From Bacillota bacterium (GTDB taxonomy: Bacteria; Bacillota; Clostridia; Acetivibrionales; DSM-27016): a stretch of DNA of 64,000 nt. Of the stretch, positions 9,071 through 17,968 are shown piece by piece. The first letter of the stretch is position 1, and each line of letters opens with the position of its first letter. The stretch spans positions 62,001 to 126,000 of the forward strand of contig JAEWDM010000007.1 in NCBI GenBank assembly GCA_023390115.1. Direction: 5' to 3'. Both the position numbers and the translations under genes were made by a program. Under the pieces are notes generated by a model that made no database searches, was not told where the DNA came from, and saw nothing but the letters and a program-made list of their open reading frames with translations.

Positions 9071-9110
9071 CTTTCTTTAGAAAGAGCCTTTCTTTAGAAA
9101 GAGCCTTTCT
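9071..9110. repeat. 17-base tandem repeat, 2.4 copies
   Basis: CTTTCTTTAGAAAGAGC occurs twice in perfect tandem followed by a 6-base partial copy. Each unit can fold as CTTTC-TTTA-GAAAG. It lies upstream of dusB next to the PilZ gene terminator. Confidence 0.85.
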
Positions 9111-9131
9111 GTAAATAAAGAAAAAGGTAAT

Positions 9132-9156
9132 AAAAAATCCCCGTAAAGGGGATTGA
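9132..9156 (-). terminator. Terminator after the PilZ gene
   Basis: Minus strand CCCC-TTTA-CGGGG-like stem (AATCCCC / GGGGATT) followed by a TTTTTTATTA tail, directly after the stop codon. Confidence 0.8.
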
Positions 9157-9594
9157 TTATCGTTGTACTTTTTTCAGCGGGGAGGGCCGGCCCTTAGGCA
9201 CAAGCATAAAGGTGTAAATACCATCCTCTGCCGCATGGCGGTTGGAGTTAATTGAGTTGATATGGGAATTTATAATTTCATCCAGTTGAACCTGATTATA
9301 TATGCTGATATTATCAAATTTGACAGAGTATGCATACCCATGCTTTGTGCACTCTACTCTTACAATATGCCCGTCAAGCTTCATCTTAAATTCTGAAAGC
9401 AGGCTGTAGACAGTGAGGCTGACGGTCAGGGACGTATTTTCTTCATACCGGCTTTGGGAAACAAATTTAATTCCTCCTGCTGAAATGTCGCAAAGCTCAA
9501 ACTCCTTCTGTCCCTCTCCATTCACACTAATAACAGCTTTGCAAATGGTTCCGCCGCATCTTTGATATTTTCTCCGCTCAATAAAGCTATCCAT
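9157..9594 (-). CDS. PilZ-domain protein (probable c-di-GMP receptor)
   Basis: 145 aa from the ATG eight bases after GGGAAG; a GTG three codons earlier is less likely. The two c-di-GMP signatures are present: RRKYQR (R-x-x-x-R, about residues 7-12) and DISAGGIKF (D-x-S-x-x-G, about 37-45), followed by a beta-barrel and a short C-terminal tail. PilZ proteins relay c-di-GMP to motility, envelope or exopolysaccharide targets. Single-domain and monocistronic, so its output partner cannot be read from context. A chemoreceptor lies 2.3 kb away but on the other strand. Confidence 0.87.
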   Translation of the reverse strand: MDSFIERRKYQRCGGTICKAVISVNGEGQKEFELCDISAGGIKFVSQSRYEENTSLTVSLTVYSLLSEFKMKLDGHIVRVECTKHGYAYSVKFDNISIYNQVQLDEIINSHINSINSNRHAAEDGIYTFMLVPKGRPSPLKKVQR

Positions 9595-9799
9595 AAAATA
9601 CACTTCCCTTCTTTAAATACCCTGTTATTATGTAACAGCTTCAAGCGCCTGATTTATATAGCCGTAAACATATATGAAATATTCAAAAAGAAGTATTTTA
9701 CAGTGTAGTCACTTTACAGTATAGACATCCCTTGTAAGATGCATATATCCTATATAATTATTTTAACATAACATTTTTTCAAAGTCGAGGGTTATATTT

Positions 9800-10792
9800 T
9801 TAACATTTTAGCACGGCTTCGTCATCCCTGTCCATATTCAAACCAAGCTCCCTTAAAAGCTGCAAATGGCGTTCTATACACATGCCCGGGGTAGTCAAAT
9901 AGTCTCCAAGCATATCACCGCTTATCCCTCCCGTATAGCCCTTTTTCACATCCTCTCCAAGAGCCCTTTCTCTTCCCCCGGCAAAGCGTATTTGCTTATC
10001 CGGCATAATCAGCCTGAAAACCGCAATGGTTTTTAAGATTTCATCACGGGAAACAGGCGGTACATTCTCAAACGCCGTGCCGGGAACAGGGTTTAATATG
10101 TTAACAGGCACAGAATCAACGTCCAGCTCTTTTAATTCAAATGCCATTTCAATACGCTGCTCCACACTTTCTCCCATTGCGATTATTCCTCCACTGCAAA
10201 CCTTTAGCCCCGCTCTTTTAACATTACAGATTGTTTCCACACGCTCATCATAGGTATGTGTAGTACAAATGTCAGGGAAATAGCTTCTTGCCGTCTCAAC
10301 ATTGTGGTGGTACATTTCAACTCCCGACTGCTTAAGAGCAAATGCCATATCCTCCGTTATGCTTCCGAGAGAGGCACAAAGCCGCAAAGACGTCTCCTCC
10401 TTAAGCCTTCTGTACATATGCAGAACGCTTTCAAACTCCCTTTCAGTGAGCCTGTTCCCGCTCGAAACCAATGAAAATTTATGTGCATGATTTTTCTGCA
10501 TGAGCCTTGCACGCTCGAGCACCTCCCTTTCATTTGCAAGGTCCGATGCCTGAACTCCGCAGGAATGATGTGCCGATTGAGCACAATACTTGCAATCCTC
10601 TGTACAAAGACCTACTTTTACAGCCATAATTGAGCAAAGGTCTATTTTATTTCCCCAGAAATTTCTCTTTATAGAGTCTGCAAGCTGAGACAGATGCGCT
10701 ACTTCAGCTCCTTCAAGCCTGCAAAGCGTTAATGCCTCCTGCCTGCTTATGCTTTCACCCGATAACAGCTTTTCCTCAATTTGTTTAAGCAT
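9800..10792 (-). CDS. bioB: Biotin synthase
   Basis: 330 aa. Radical-SAM enzyme that inserts sulfur into dethiobiotin. The CxxxCxxC cluster motif is CTEDCKYCAQSAHH; YHHNVETARSYFPDICTTHTY and the later VNILNPVPGTAFE and IRFAGGRE blocks match BioB. The ATG overlaps the end of bioY by eight bases, implying translational coupling; no strong separate ribosome site is seen. A GTG three codons upstream is possible. No bioA, bioD or bioF is nearby, so the precursor supply is encoded elsewhere or dethiobiotin is imported. Confidence 0.95.
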   Translation of the reverse strand: MLKQIEEKLLSGESISRQEALTLCRLEGAEVAHLSQLADSIKRNFWGNKIDLCSIMAVKVGLCTEDCKYCAQSAHHSCGVQASDLANEREVLERARLMQKNHAHKFSLVSSGNRLTEREFESVLHMYRRLKEETSLRLCASLGSITEDMAFALKQSGVEMYHHNVETARSYFPDICTTHTYDERVETICNVKRAGLKVCSGGIIAMGESVEQRIEMAFELKELDVDSVPVNILNPVPGTAFENVPPVSRDEILKTIAVFRLIMPDKQIRFAGGRERALGEDVKKGYTGGISGDMLGDYLTTPGMCIERHLQLLRELGLNMDRDDEAVLKC

Positions 10793-11345
10793 CGTATGCA
10801 CCCGCAGGCTTTACACGTCCATGAATCTGCTTTGCGAGCCATGATGCCAGGGCAATTTTTACAATATCCCACGGAAGAAACAAAAGAAAGCCGCTTGTCA
10901 AAACACCCGAAGCAGTGGTATTCGCATGATTTACATACTTCGTTATTATATACAGATAGGGGACTCCCACTGCATAGCACACTATTAAGCCTGCAAAGGA
11001 AGCAATAAAAAATTTGCAAATTGTTTGCTTTGACGATCTCTCAGATATAAGCCCCACTACAAATGCAGCCGCTGCAAAGCCTACCAAGTAACCGAATGAC
11101 GGGCTGAACACATAACTGAGTCCTCCCCCCCCTGTGAAAACCGGCACTCCCGCAAGTCCCAACGCGATATAAATAACCTGTGATGCCAACGCAAGCTTTG
11201 AGCCTAATATCAGCCCTGAAAAAATCGCAAAAAATATCTGCATAGTGAAAGCCACGGGGGGAAGAGGAATTTTAAGAAATGCTCCTACAGCCATGAGCGC
11301 TGCAAAAAGTGATACTAAGATCATTTTATACGTTCTGTTATTCAT
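10785..11345 (-). CDS. bioY: Biotin transporter BioY (ECF S component)
   Basis: 186 aa, six predicted membrane helices. BioY is the substrate-binding S component that works with the shared EcfA-EcfA'-EcfT module. Recognisable stretches: LKIPLPPVAFTMQIFFAIFSG (core PPVAFTMQ), the glycine-rich PVFTGGGGLSYVFSPSFGYLVGF segment and a final LPWDIVKIALASWLA helix. AAGGAGGAAAGC precedes the ATG. It heads the bioY-bioB operon, expressed from a consensus promoter overlapped by a BirA operator, so both genes should be repressed when biotin is plentiful. Confidence 0.94.
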   Translation of the reverse strand: MNNRTYKMILVSLFAALMAVGAFLKIPLPPVAFTMQIFFAIFSGLILGSKLALASQVIYIALGLAGVPVFTGGGGLSYVFSPSFGYLVGFAAAAFVVGLISERSSKQTICKFFIASFAGLIVCYAVGVPYLYIITKYVNHANTTASGVLTSGFLLFLPWDIVKIALASWLAKQIHGRVKPAGAYDA

Positions 11346-11365
11346 GCTTTCCTCCTTAACACCAT

Positions 11366-11397
11366 TTGTTAACCTTTCTCCATTTATAGGTTTACAA
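11366..11397 (-). promoter_or_regulatory. BirA operator of bioYB
   Basis: TTGTTAACC, 14-base spacer, GGTTTACAA. This matches the BirA box described for Firmicutes and other bacteria (TTGTWAACC-N14/15-GGTTWACAA). It starts four bases downstream of the -10 hexamer. A BirA with an N-terminal HTH is encoded at 18864-19895. Confidence 0.93.
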
Positions 11398-11400
11398 TTA

Positions 11401-11429
11401 ATTATAGAATTTTATCTCCGGCATGTCAA
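11401..11429 (-). promoter_or_regulatory. Consensus sigma-A promoter of bioYB
   Basis: Minus strand TTGACA (11424-11429), 17-base spacer, TATAAT (11401-11406): a perfect match in both hexamers and spacing. Confidence 0.93.
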
Positions 11430-11957
11430 GATAAAACCTTTTAAATATAAAACTATTTTAAATACGAAAGTTATGGAATTTTACGACATTTAAAGGGAAA
11501 TGCAGATATTAAGATATAAACAAATGTATTTTATTTTTATAGCCCTAAATAAAAATCGACAAAACACTACTTTTAATAATAATATAATACATTATAGGTA
11601 CTAATTTCTACAAAATTTAATAGAGTTTGTTAAAAAAAAGTCATATTTACTGACATGTATAAACATTATTTTGTGACCCGCAATATTAACATTTTTATAG
11701 TAGATATTTATTTTCTGTTGTTAATTAAATGTCCATATTAAATATTGTTATGTTGCTCCAGCCTTCTTTCTCAAAATCAGACCTGCGTGAATTTTTTGCT
11801 GCTATGGAAGGCCTTTAAAAATATACTCTTTTATGCGGAAAGCCCGAAGGCGGCCAGTGTCTGGAAATAGAATTCTTTCACGGCAGTAAATGTGCCTGGA
11901 AATTTGCTGTGTTAAAAGTACGGTGAGCTAAAAGTATATCTTGTAGGGGGATGCTTA
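11430..11957. other. AT-rich intergenic region before the chemoreceptor
   Basis: About 530 bases, strongly AT-rich up to 11700. At 11731-11818 there is a short open frame beginning MSILNIVMLLQPSFSKSDLR, and in a different frame at about 11820-11927 a second stretch with coding-like content (CGKPEGGQCLEIEFFHGS). Together they could be a frameshifted remnant of a small gene, but no family was recognised. No riboswitch was recognised. Confidence 0.35.
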
Positions 11958-13199
11958 ATGAAGGTATTAAAATTTAGAAGTCTTAGGACAAAGATGTTTT
12001 GTCCGATTTTATTTATATTGATTTGTGGTATATCGCTAATATGCATTTTTACACGTTTAAATGTATTTCCTTATTATATAATATGTCCTGCTGCTGCAAT
12101 CCTTATGGCAATTCCAATTTTTATTCACATTAATACATGTGTAAAGCCTTTTTTATTACTTGGTGAAAGCGTCAGAAAATCCATTTCAGAAAACTTTAAA
12201 ACCGGAATATATCTTTCCGACACTACTGAGCTTGGGGCACTGGCTGAGGACTTAAACAACGCTGCAAATATGCTTAATGGTTTAATGTCAAGCTTTACGG
12301 GTACATTTTCTGTCATACATTCATCCATGGACGAAATACTCATGTCAACCAAGCATATGAGCTCCTCTGCAGAGCAAACCTCAAATACTGTGTCGGAGCT
12401 TGCAAGAGGTGCCATGGAGCAAGCCTGCTCTACTGAAAAAGGCAGCTCTGTAATTAATGATATCGTGGAGGGCCTGGTTCACATTGTCAGCGATATGAAA
12501 AAATCCGAGGAACTGATAGAAAAAGCGGAGGAATTAGTAGCCGCTTCAAGAGCTCTGGTTGATAAGCAGGAAATTAAAATGAAGGAGAACAAGCAAATAT
12601 CTGCCAATGTAAATGAAGCCATGCACGTGCTTTCACAGAAATCCCATGAAATAGGGGAGATACTAAGCGCCATAGAGCAGATTGCGGATCAGACAAATTT
12701 ACTGTCCCTAAATGCCGCAATTGAAGCTGCCAGAGCCGGGGAACAGGGAAAAGGCTTCGCTGTTGTAGCCAACGAAGTAAAAACACTTGCAGAGCAGTCA
12801 GGGACATCGGTTAAAAGAATATCAAATATTATAAGTGACGTACAGATGGGAGTAAAGCATGCCGTACAGGAAATAAGCAAGTCTGAGGTTGCCGTAATCA
12901 GTCAGGAAAGCACCCTGAACGAAAGCGTGAATGTATTTAATCAGATAAGCGAGTCCATAGCTTCAGTAGCCGACAATATAAAATCCGTTTATAACTCTGC
13001 AAATCTTCTTGCAGGTGAAGCCCAGAATGCGGGAGGTGTAATAAACGATATTGCGGCTGTATCCGAGCAGACTGCCGCAGGTACGGAGGAAATTTCCGCC
13101 TCCATTGAGGAGCAGACAGCAGCTTCGGCACTGATTTCAGAATGCGTGGAGGAATTGTCTGAAAAGATAAAAGACAGTCTTAAGCTCTGCAAATCTTAA
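11958..13199 (+). CDS. Methyl-accepting chemotaxis protein without extracellular sensor
   Basis: 413 aa with AGGGGGATGCTTA before the ATG. Two membrane helices lie close together (about residues 13-33 and 38-58), leaving almost no external domain, so the signal is probably sensed in the membrane, internally or through a partner. A HAMP-like linker follows, then the cytoplasmic four-helix bundle with the invariant hairpin tip around residues 240-280 (IADQTNLLSLNAAIEAARAG, then FAVVANEVKTLAEQS), which binds CheA/CheW. A late repeat (EQTAAGTEEISASIEEQTAAS) is a likely methylation helix. The small protein at 13284 follows on the same strand. Confidence 0.92.
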   Translation: MKVLKFRSLRTKMFCPILFILICGISLICIFTRLNVFPYYIICPAAAILMAIPIFIHINTCVKPFLLLGESVRKSISENFKTGIYLSDTTELGALAEDLNNAANMLNGLMSSFTGTFSVIHSSMDEILMSTKHMSSSAEQTSNTVSELARGAMEQACSTEKGSSVINDIVEGLVHIVSDMKKSEELIEKAEELVAASRALVDKQEIKMKENKQISANVNEAMHVLSQKSHEIGEILSAIEQIADQTNLLSLNAAIEAARAGEQGKGFAVVANEVKTLAEQSGTSVKRISNIISDVQMGVKHAVQEISKSEVAVISQESTLNESVNVFNQISESIASVADNIKSVYNSANLLAGEAQNAGGVINDIAAVSEQTAAGTEEISASIEEQTAASALISECVEELSEKIKDSLKLCKS

Positions 13200-13283
13200 G
13201 TTTTACAGTCCACGGCATATAGAAAAGACGACAACAGGAGTTTTTACTTCTCTTGTTAATATAAAATATATGGAGGTAATTTT

Positions 13284-13679
13284 ATGATAATCAACGACCC
13301 TAAAGGATTATACAGCATTAAGCTGGAAAGCGGAAAGAACGTTGTGTATGAGACACCCACCGGTCTTTGGACAAAAGATGATTACAAACAATACCACAGC
13401 CATTACGTAGAAAAGATCGGCCCTGCTTTAAAAGGCAAGAAATGGGGAATGGTTGCCGTGATGAAGGATTACAAAACTTCAAGCCTTACCGAGGAGTTAA
13501 ATGCACACGCAGCCTGGCTGGAGAATAATGGCTGTGAAAAGGTCGCTATTGTGGTGGACAGTCCTATCGTTAAAATGCAGATGAACAAGGCGGGAGGCAG
13601 CAAAAAATTTGAACAGCAGGTATTTACAGACATTAACGAGGCGGAATCCTGGCTTACGTCAAAGGGCTTTTCGTTATAG
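13284..13679 (+). CDS. Small soluble protein, possible STAS/SpoIIAA-like fold
   Basis: 131 aa, TGGAGG eight to nine bases before the ATG. Alternating strands and helices (YSIKLESGKNVVYETPTG, KKWGMVAVMKDYKT, CEKVAIVVDSPIVKMQM, DINEAESWLTSKGF) resemble SpoIIAA-like STAS proteins that end in the 'EAxxWL' helix, but no phosphorylatable S/T-G motif is obvious. It sits 84 bases after a chemoreceptor gene and before a terminator, so the two are probably co-transcribed. Function is unknown; a link to chemosensing is inference from position. Confidence 0.6.
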   Translation: MIINDPKGLYSIKLESGKNVVYETPTGLWTKDDYKQYHSHYVEKIGPALKGKKWGMVAVMKDYKTSSLTEELNAHAAWLENNGCEKVAIVVDSPIVKMQMNKAGGSKKFEQQVFTDINEAESWLTSKGFSL

Positions 13680-13692
13680 TGTGCATACTGTC

Positions 13693-13745
13693 GGGGATGC
13701 CTTTAGGAACAGAAATTTCCTGTTGGACATCCCCTAAGATTTTTA
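13693..13745 (+). terminator. Terminator after the chemoreceptor pair
   Basis: GGGGATG ... CATCCCC with an inner AGGAA/TTCCT stem, then TAAGATTTTTA. Confidence 0.7.
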
Positions 13746-13788
13746 CCCGCTAAAACTGCTCATGCTTTTTAAAAGCTGCCAAGCTTTA

Positions 13789-14595
13789 TCAGCTCATTAA
13801 CAGATCCCTGTCATTTCCTTGAACGATATCAAGCAGCAATAAAACTATAGCTACAAAATTAAATACATAAGAATTAATTTGAGGGAACCAGTAAAAAACC
13901 ACGCATGAAAAAAGCAGCACTATTTTGGCATTTCTGAATACCCTTTTGGGTATAAGCCTTTGCTTTGCTTCCGGGATATTTAGAATGGGCCCCTTTTTAA
14001 TTTCATCCAGATATCTGTTATATATTTTAGAGGATGCCTGCATTATATCCTCGCCATTTATTTCCTTACATTGATAGTACTCTATTATATATTTACACAG
14101 CTCACGGAAGCCTTTTTTGTTTTGGTATATAAACCTGTTAGCCAGCCCCGCTCTTGAATTTTCTCTGAAGATTATATTCAGAGAGCTGCTGATTTGTTCA
14201 AGTCTTTTATCCTTATTTCCTCCGTATAAGTATATTTTCCTGACTACATTATAAAAAAGCTCTATTACATCATAATATAAGAAATCAGATTTTATATTCC
14301 CCGCAGAAGCCAGCTCTATGTAATTCATAAGCTGTCCATTGTTATTTGGATTTGTCAGGCTCTCCCTTGCCTTTTCCCAAATAAAAATTGCCAGCAAGGG
14401 CACTACTATCCCCAACATCATGGCACCTGCCGAAACCATCATGATAACACCCGGAACCCCTATCCATTGGCTTAATATGGAAAGCAGAGTAAAAGTAATA
14501 GTCGCCAATATAGCCATAATTGAGAACGGTAACACTCCCCATGTTTTAATCAAGGAATATTTGCGGATTTGCCTTAATAAATTGCTGCTGTCCAT
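13789..14595 (-). CDS. Integral membrane protein of unknown function
   Basis: 268 aa from the ATG with AAGGAG six bases upstream. Two hydrophobic hairpins at the ends (about residues 18-75: WGVLPFSIMAILATITFTLL and VIMMVSAGAMMLGIVVPLLA; about 228-260: IVLLFSCVVFYW and YVFNFVAIVLLLLDIV) bracket a 150-residue charged cytoplasmic or external middle (ELFYNVVRKIYLYGGNK, RENSRAGLANRFIYQNKK). No family recognised. It is transcribed alone, convergent with the chemoreceptor unit. Confidence 0.6.
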   Translation of the reverse strand: MDSSNLLRQIRKYSLIKTWGVLPFSIMAILATITFTLLSILSQWIGVPGVIMMVSAGAMMLGIVVPLLAIFIWEKARESLTNPNNNGQLMNYIELASAGNIKSDFLYYDVIELFYNVVRKIYLYGGNKDKRLEQISSSLNIIFRENSRAGLANRFIYQNKKGFRELCKYIIEYYQCKEINGEDIMQASSKIYNRYLDEIKKGPILNIPEAKQRLIPKRVFRNAKIVLLFSCVVFYWFPQINSYVFNFVAIVLLLLDIVQGNDRDLLMS

Positions 14596-14785
14596 AGCCT
14601 GCTCCTTATCCGTTACATTCTTTAACATATTTATCAATAATTATAGATTAAAATTCATTTTTTGGCAATAAATTGTGGGCGGAAATATGCCATTCTTTTA
14701 ACTAAGCGGCTCCGAAGGCCTACCCAAACTGAATTTATTTTGGTACAATTTAAAAAAACGTAAGGCCTAAAGGAGGTATAATTTA

Positions 14786-15103
14786 ATGGAGAATATTTCT
14801 AAAAAAATCAGTGAAATCAACCGTAAAATACAAGAGGATTTAAATGGCCTGCTGCCATTGAATGAGCTGATGGATGAGGCTTTCATGCAAAGCAGCAGCC
14901 GTTTCAAAAGCTTTGACGACATGCTGGATAACTGCGGATATACAGTGGAAACAGAGCAGGACTTCATAAATATCCCCGAAGCAGAGTGGGATTTGTTTAT
15001 AAAAAATAATACGTCGTTTGATAACTGGAACGAGATGCAGCAAAAGGCAGCAGATGAATATACCTATAAAAAGCTGAAGGAAGCAGGGTTTGAAAGGTTT
15101 TAG
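14786..15103 (+). CDS. Small acidic protein of unknown function
   Basis: 105 aa, AAAGGAGGTATAATTTA before the ATG. Highly charged with helical N terminus (ENISKKISEINRKIQEDL) and a tryptophan-containing C-terminal half (PEAEWDLFIKNNTSFDNW). Monocistronic between its own ribosome site and a strong bidirectional terminator, so it looks like a real gene. No family recognised. Confidence 0.6.
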   Translation: MENISKKISEINRKIQEDLNGLLPLNELMDEAFMQSSSRFKSFDDMLDNCGYTVETEQDFINIPEAEWDLFIKNNTSFDNWNEMQQKAADEYTYKKLKEAGFERF

Positions 15104-15120
15104 ACAAAACCCGCGCCTGC

Positions 15121-15154
15121 AAAAAAGAGGTAATCTTAAGATCACCTCTTTTTT
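15121..15154. terminator. Bidirectional terminator
   Basis: AAAAAAGAGGT-GATCTT-type perfect stem (AAAAAAGAGGTAATCTT / AAGATCACCTCTTTTTT, one mismatch) between the convergent small gene and malic enzyme gene; A/T tracts serve both strands. Confidence 0.88.
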
Positions 15155-15190
15155 ACAAGGAATATGTTCTTTATTGCTTTAATTATGCTT

Positions 15191-16363
15191 TTACAGCCTT
15201 GCAACTCCTGTATCCTTCGCAGCTTTTGCTACAGCCTTGGCAACTGCCGCCCCTACTCTTGAATCAAACGGAGCAGGTATTACATACTCGGGCTTTAATT
15301 CCTCTTCTGTAATAAGTGATGCTATAGCCTCAGCAGCGGCTATTTTCATTGCATCGTTTATGTCGCTCGCCCTTACATCAAGAGCACCTCTGAATATTCC
15401 GGGGAATGCCAGCACGTTGTTAATCTGGTTTGCAAAATCCGAACGGCCTGTGCCCACAACACTCGCCCCCGCTGCTAATGCTTCATCAGGCATAATTTCA
15501 GGAGTAGGATTTGCCATAGCAAATATTATGGGGTCCTTAGCCATAGCCTTAACCATGTCAACAGTAACCATTCCGGGTGCGGATAAACCGATGAACACAT
15601 CCGCGCCAACCAGAACATCCTTTAAGGAACCCTTTTTAATCTGGAGATTGGATATTTTAGCCATTTCCGCCTTCTCTGCGTTCAGGTTATCTCTTCCCTC
15701 ATAGATGGCACCCTTTGTGTCGCACAGTATAACCTTTTTGAGCCCCATGCTCATAAGAAGCTTGGTTACAGCTATTCCTGCCGCCCCTGAACCGTTTACA
15801 ACAACCTCAATTTCGTTTATGTCCTTTTTAGTCAGCTTTAATGCGTTAAGCATCGCGGCAACCGTTACTACCGCAGTACCGTGCTGGTCGTCATGGAATA
15901 TGGGAATATCGCATTCTTCCTTGAGCCTTCTCTCAATTTCAAAGCACCTGGGAGCGGATATGTCCTCCAGATTAACTCCCCCAAAGCTTCCTGCAAGAAG
16001 CTTTACAGTGTTTACTATGTCGTCTACGCTTTTTGACCTTATGCACAGGGGAAAAGCATCAACATCTCCAAAGGTTTTAAACAACACACATTTTCCTTCC
16101 ATAACAGGCATCCCCGCTTCGGGCCCGATATCTCCCAAGCCCAGAACTGCCGTACCGTCGGTAACTACTGCCACAAGGTTCCATCTCCTTGTGTATTCGT
16201 AGGAAAGATTTACATCCTTGCTTATAGCAAGGCAAGGCTCTGCTACTCCCGGAGTATATGCTAAAGATAAATCTCTTTTATCAGCCACAGGCACCTTGCT
16301 TATTACCTCCAGCTTACCCTTCCATTCTCCGTGCAGTTTTAATGATTCTTCTTGAATAGTCAT
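15191..16363 (-). CDS. Malic enzyme (oxidative decarboxylating, short bacterial type)
   Basis: 390 aa, the length of the short single-domain bacterial form without phosphotransacetylase tail. It converts malate to pyruvate and CO2 with NAD(P)+. Motifs: AYTPGVAEPC near the N terminus with the catalytic Tyr, TDGTAVLGLGDIGPEAGMPV, IPIFHDDQHGTAVV (metal ligands), VNGSGAAGIAVTKLL (Rossmann dinucleotide motif), FALANP-like FAMANPTPEIMPDEA. GGGAGGG precedes the ATG. NAD versus NADP preference cannot be settled by eye. Monocistronic. Confidence 0.93.
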   Translation of the reverse strand: MTIQEESLKLHGEWKGKLEVISKVPVADKRDLSLAYTPGVAEPCLAISKDVNLSYEYTRRWNLVAVVTDGTAVLGLGDIGPEAGMPVMEGKCVLFKTFGDVDAFPLCIRSKSVDDIVNTVKLLAGSFGGVNLEDISAPRCFEIERRLKEECDIPIFHDDQHGTAVVTVAAMLNALKLTKKDINEIEVVVNGSGAAGIAVTKLLMSMGLKKVILCDTKGAIYEGRDNLNAEKAEMAKISNLQIKKGSLKDVLVGADVFIGLSAPGMVTVDMVKAMAKDPIIFAMANPTPEIMPDEALAAGASVVGTGRSDFANQINNVLAFPGIFRGALDVRASDINDAMKIAAAEAIASLITEEELKPEYVIPAPFDSRVGAAVAKAVAKAAKDTGVARL

Positions 16364-16564
16364 AATAACCCTCCCAATTTTAATATTAACTACAAACTTT
16401 TATATAGTTTTTTAAGTAACAGGTATTGTTACATATATATTGTTAAAAAATATACAATCTATATTATAGCACATAGGCTGCGGATTTCAAGCTAAATTTT
16501 ATGTCTTTTAAACCAATAAATCAAGCCCTTAAAGGCTTAAGCTGTTTTGCCGCAATGTTTTTAA

Positions 16565-16602
16565 TTAAATAACCCGCATAAATCAGAATCTATGCGGGTT
16601 TA
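16565..16602 (-). terminator. Terminator after coaX
   Basis: Minus strand ACCCGCATA, nine-base loop, TATGCGGGT, then TATTTAATTAAAAA. Confidence 0.75.
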
Positions 16603-16608
16603 AAACGT

Positions 16609-17376
16609 TCACCTGTTTTTTTCATATATAAGCCTTAAGCCTTCCATGGTAAGAAAGCCGTTAATTTCATCTATAGCGGGAGTTTCACTTGCAATGTATC
16701 TTGCAAGCCCGCCCGTAGCTATTACCTTTATGCCGCTCTCCTTCATTTCCCTTTTCATACGGTTTACAATGTAGTCCACCTGACCCACATATCCGTATAT
16801 TATCCCCGACTGCATACTGACTACGGTGTTTCGTCCTATCAAATTCTCGGGCTTGGTGAGCTCTATCCGCGGAAGCTTTGCAGCCTTCTGAAAAAGAGCT
16901 TCGGCGGAAATCTTAACCCCCGCGCAAATTACTCCCCCAAGAAAATCTCCTCTTGAAGATATTGCACTGAATGTGGTAGCCGTGCCAAAATCAACTACGA
17001 TAAGAGGCCCCCCATATATTTCATATGCCGCTACCGCATTTACTATTCTGTCTGCCCCAACCTCACGGGGATTTTCATATTTTATATTAATTCCTGTTTT
17101 TAACCCCGGCCCGACATTAATAGGGTCTACCTTAAAATATTTCTTTATAGCATGCTCCAGCGAGTACATTATAGGCGGAACCACCGAGGCAATGATGACA
17201 GCCTCAATATTGCCGGGCTTAAGCCCTTCACTGTTGAAAAGATTCAACATGAACATTCCGAATTCGTCTGAGGTCTTTTCCTTATCCGTACTCATTCTCC
17301 AATGGCACAACAGCTTCCTTTCCTCATAAACCCCCAAAACGATGTTTGTATTTCCTACGTCCATTACTAAAATCAT
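16609..17376 (-). CDS. coaX: Type III pantothenate kinase
   Basis: 255 aa. First step of CoA synthesis, phosphorylating pantothenate; type III enzymes need a monovalent cation and are not feedback-inhibited by CoA. The ASKHA motifs are clear: DVGNTNIVLGV (phosphate 1) at the N terminus, GADRIVNAVAAYE, VVDFGTATTFSAIS (phosphate 2), IATGGLA (adenosine). The ATG overlaps the stop of the upstream low-complexity gene (ATGA), so the two are translationally coupled. Confidence 0.95.
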   Translation of the reverse strand: MILVMDVGNTNIVLGVYEERKLLCHWRMSTDKEKTSDEFGMFMLNLFNSEGLKPGNIEAVIIASVVPPIMYSLEHAIKKYFKVDPINVGPGLKTGINIKYENPREVGADRIVNAVAAYEIYGGPLIVVDFGTATTFSAISSRGDFLGGVICAGVKISAEALFQKAAKLPRIELTKPENLIGRNTVVSMQSGIIYGYVGQVDYIVNRMKREMKESGIKVIATGGLARYIASETPAIDEINGFLTMEGLRLIYEKNR

Positions 17377-17867
17377 AGTCCAAGTCTCATGCTCCTTATT
17401 TCTTTTATCTCCAGCTCTATTTCCTTTTCAATTCTCATTATATCAGCTTTTATATCTTCAGCCGTTTCCACGGCTCTTATTCTGTTGCTGTTGAATCTGG
17501 AGGCTGAGCTCTGATGAGAATAGCCTTGCCTTGAACCGTTCTCTCTCTGAAAGCTTCTGCTCTGGCTGTTATCTCTTCCGTAGGCGTTATCCCTCTCCCT
17601 GCCCCGGCCGCTGTCCTTATTCCGGTTATTCTCCTGCAGGTGAGCGTTATCATGGCTGCGGGAGCCGTCCTTTGTATTGCTGTTATCCCTGCCGCGGGCA
17701 TTATCCTTTACATAGCCGCCCTCCTTAGAGGGTAAAGCCTCACGAGCCGCACTTCCTTCCCTGTTATGGCTCTGCCCTTGATTATTCTTAAACCCTCTGC
17801 TTTGAAATCCACCCTGATAATTGCTCCGCTTCTGGTTTTCATGGCCCGTGCTCTGTCCCTTTTGCAC
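17373..17867 (-). CDS. Low-complexity Arg/Asn/Ser/Gly-rich protein coupled to coaX
   Basis: About 164 aa from a GTG preceded by AAGGGGGG with seven-base spacing; an ATG 13 codons earlier lacks a ribosome site. Residues about 10-125 are disordered with recurring R-D-N, R-G-R and Q-S-R elements and no hydrophobic core, like RNA-binding RGG/RDN tails. The last 35 residues form a charged helix (AEDIKADIMRIEKEIELEIKEIR), probably coiled coil. It overlaps coaX by four bases. No function is known to me; RNA or nucleotide-polymer association is a guess from composition. Confidence 0.6.
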   Translation of the reverse strand: MQKGQSTGHENQKRSNYQGGFQSRGFKNNQGQSHNREGSAAREALPSKEGGYVKDNARGRDNSNTKDGSRSHDNAHLQENNRNKDSGRGRERDNAYGRDNSQSRSFQRENGSRQGYSHQSSASRFNSNRIRAVETAEDIKADIMRIEKEIELEIKEIRSMRLGL

Positions 17868-17968
17868 TATATATCCCCCCTTGTAATCACCATTATTATA
17901 TAACATGGTGACTCTGATGATACACTATTTTATATTTTCTACTTAAAAGACAAAATTGTCAATGAAAT

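Noticed and set aside
9071..9110. CRISPR-like repeat
   Set aside because: Copies are directly adjacent without spacers and only 17 bases long.
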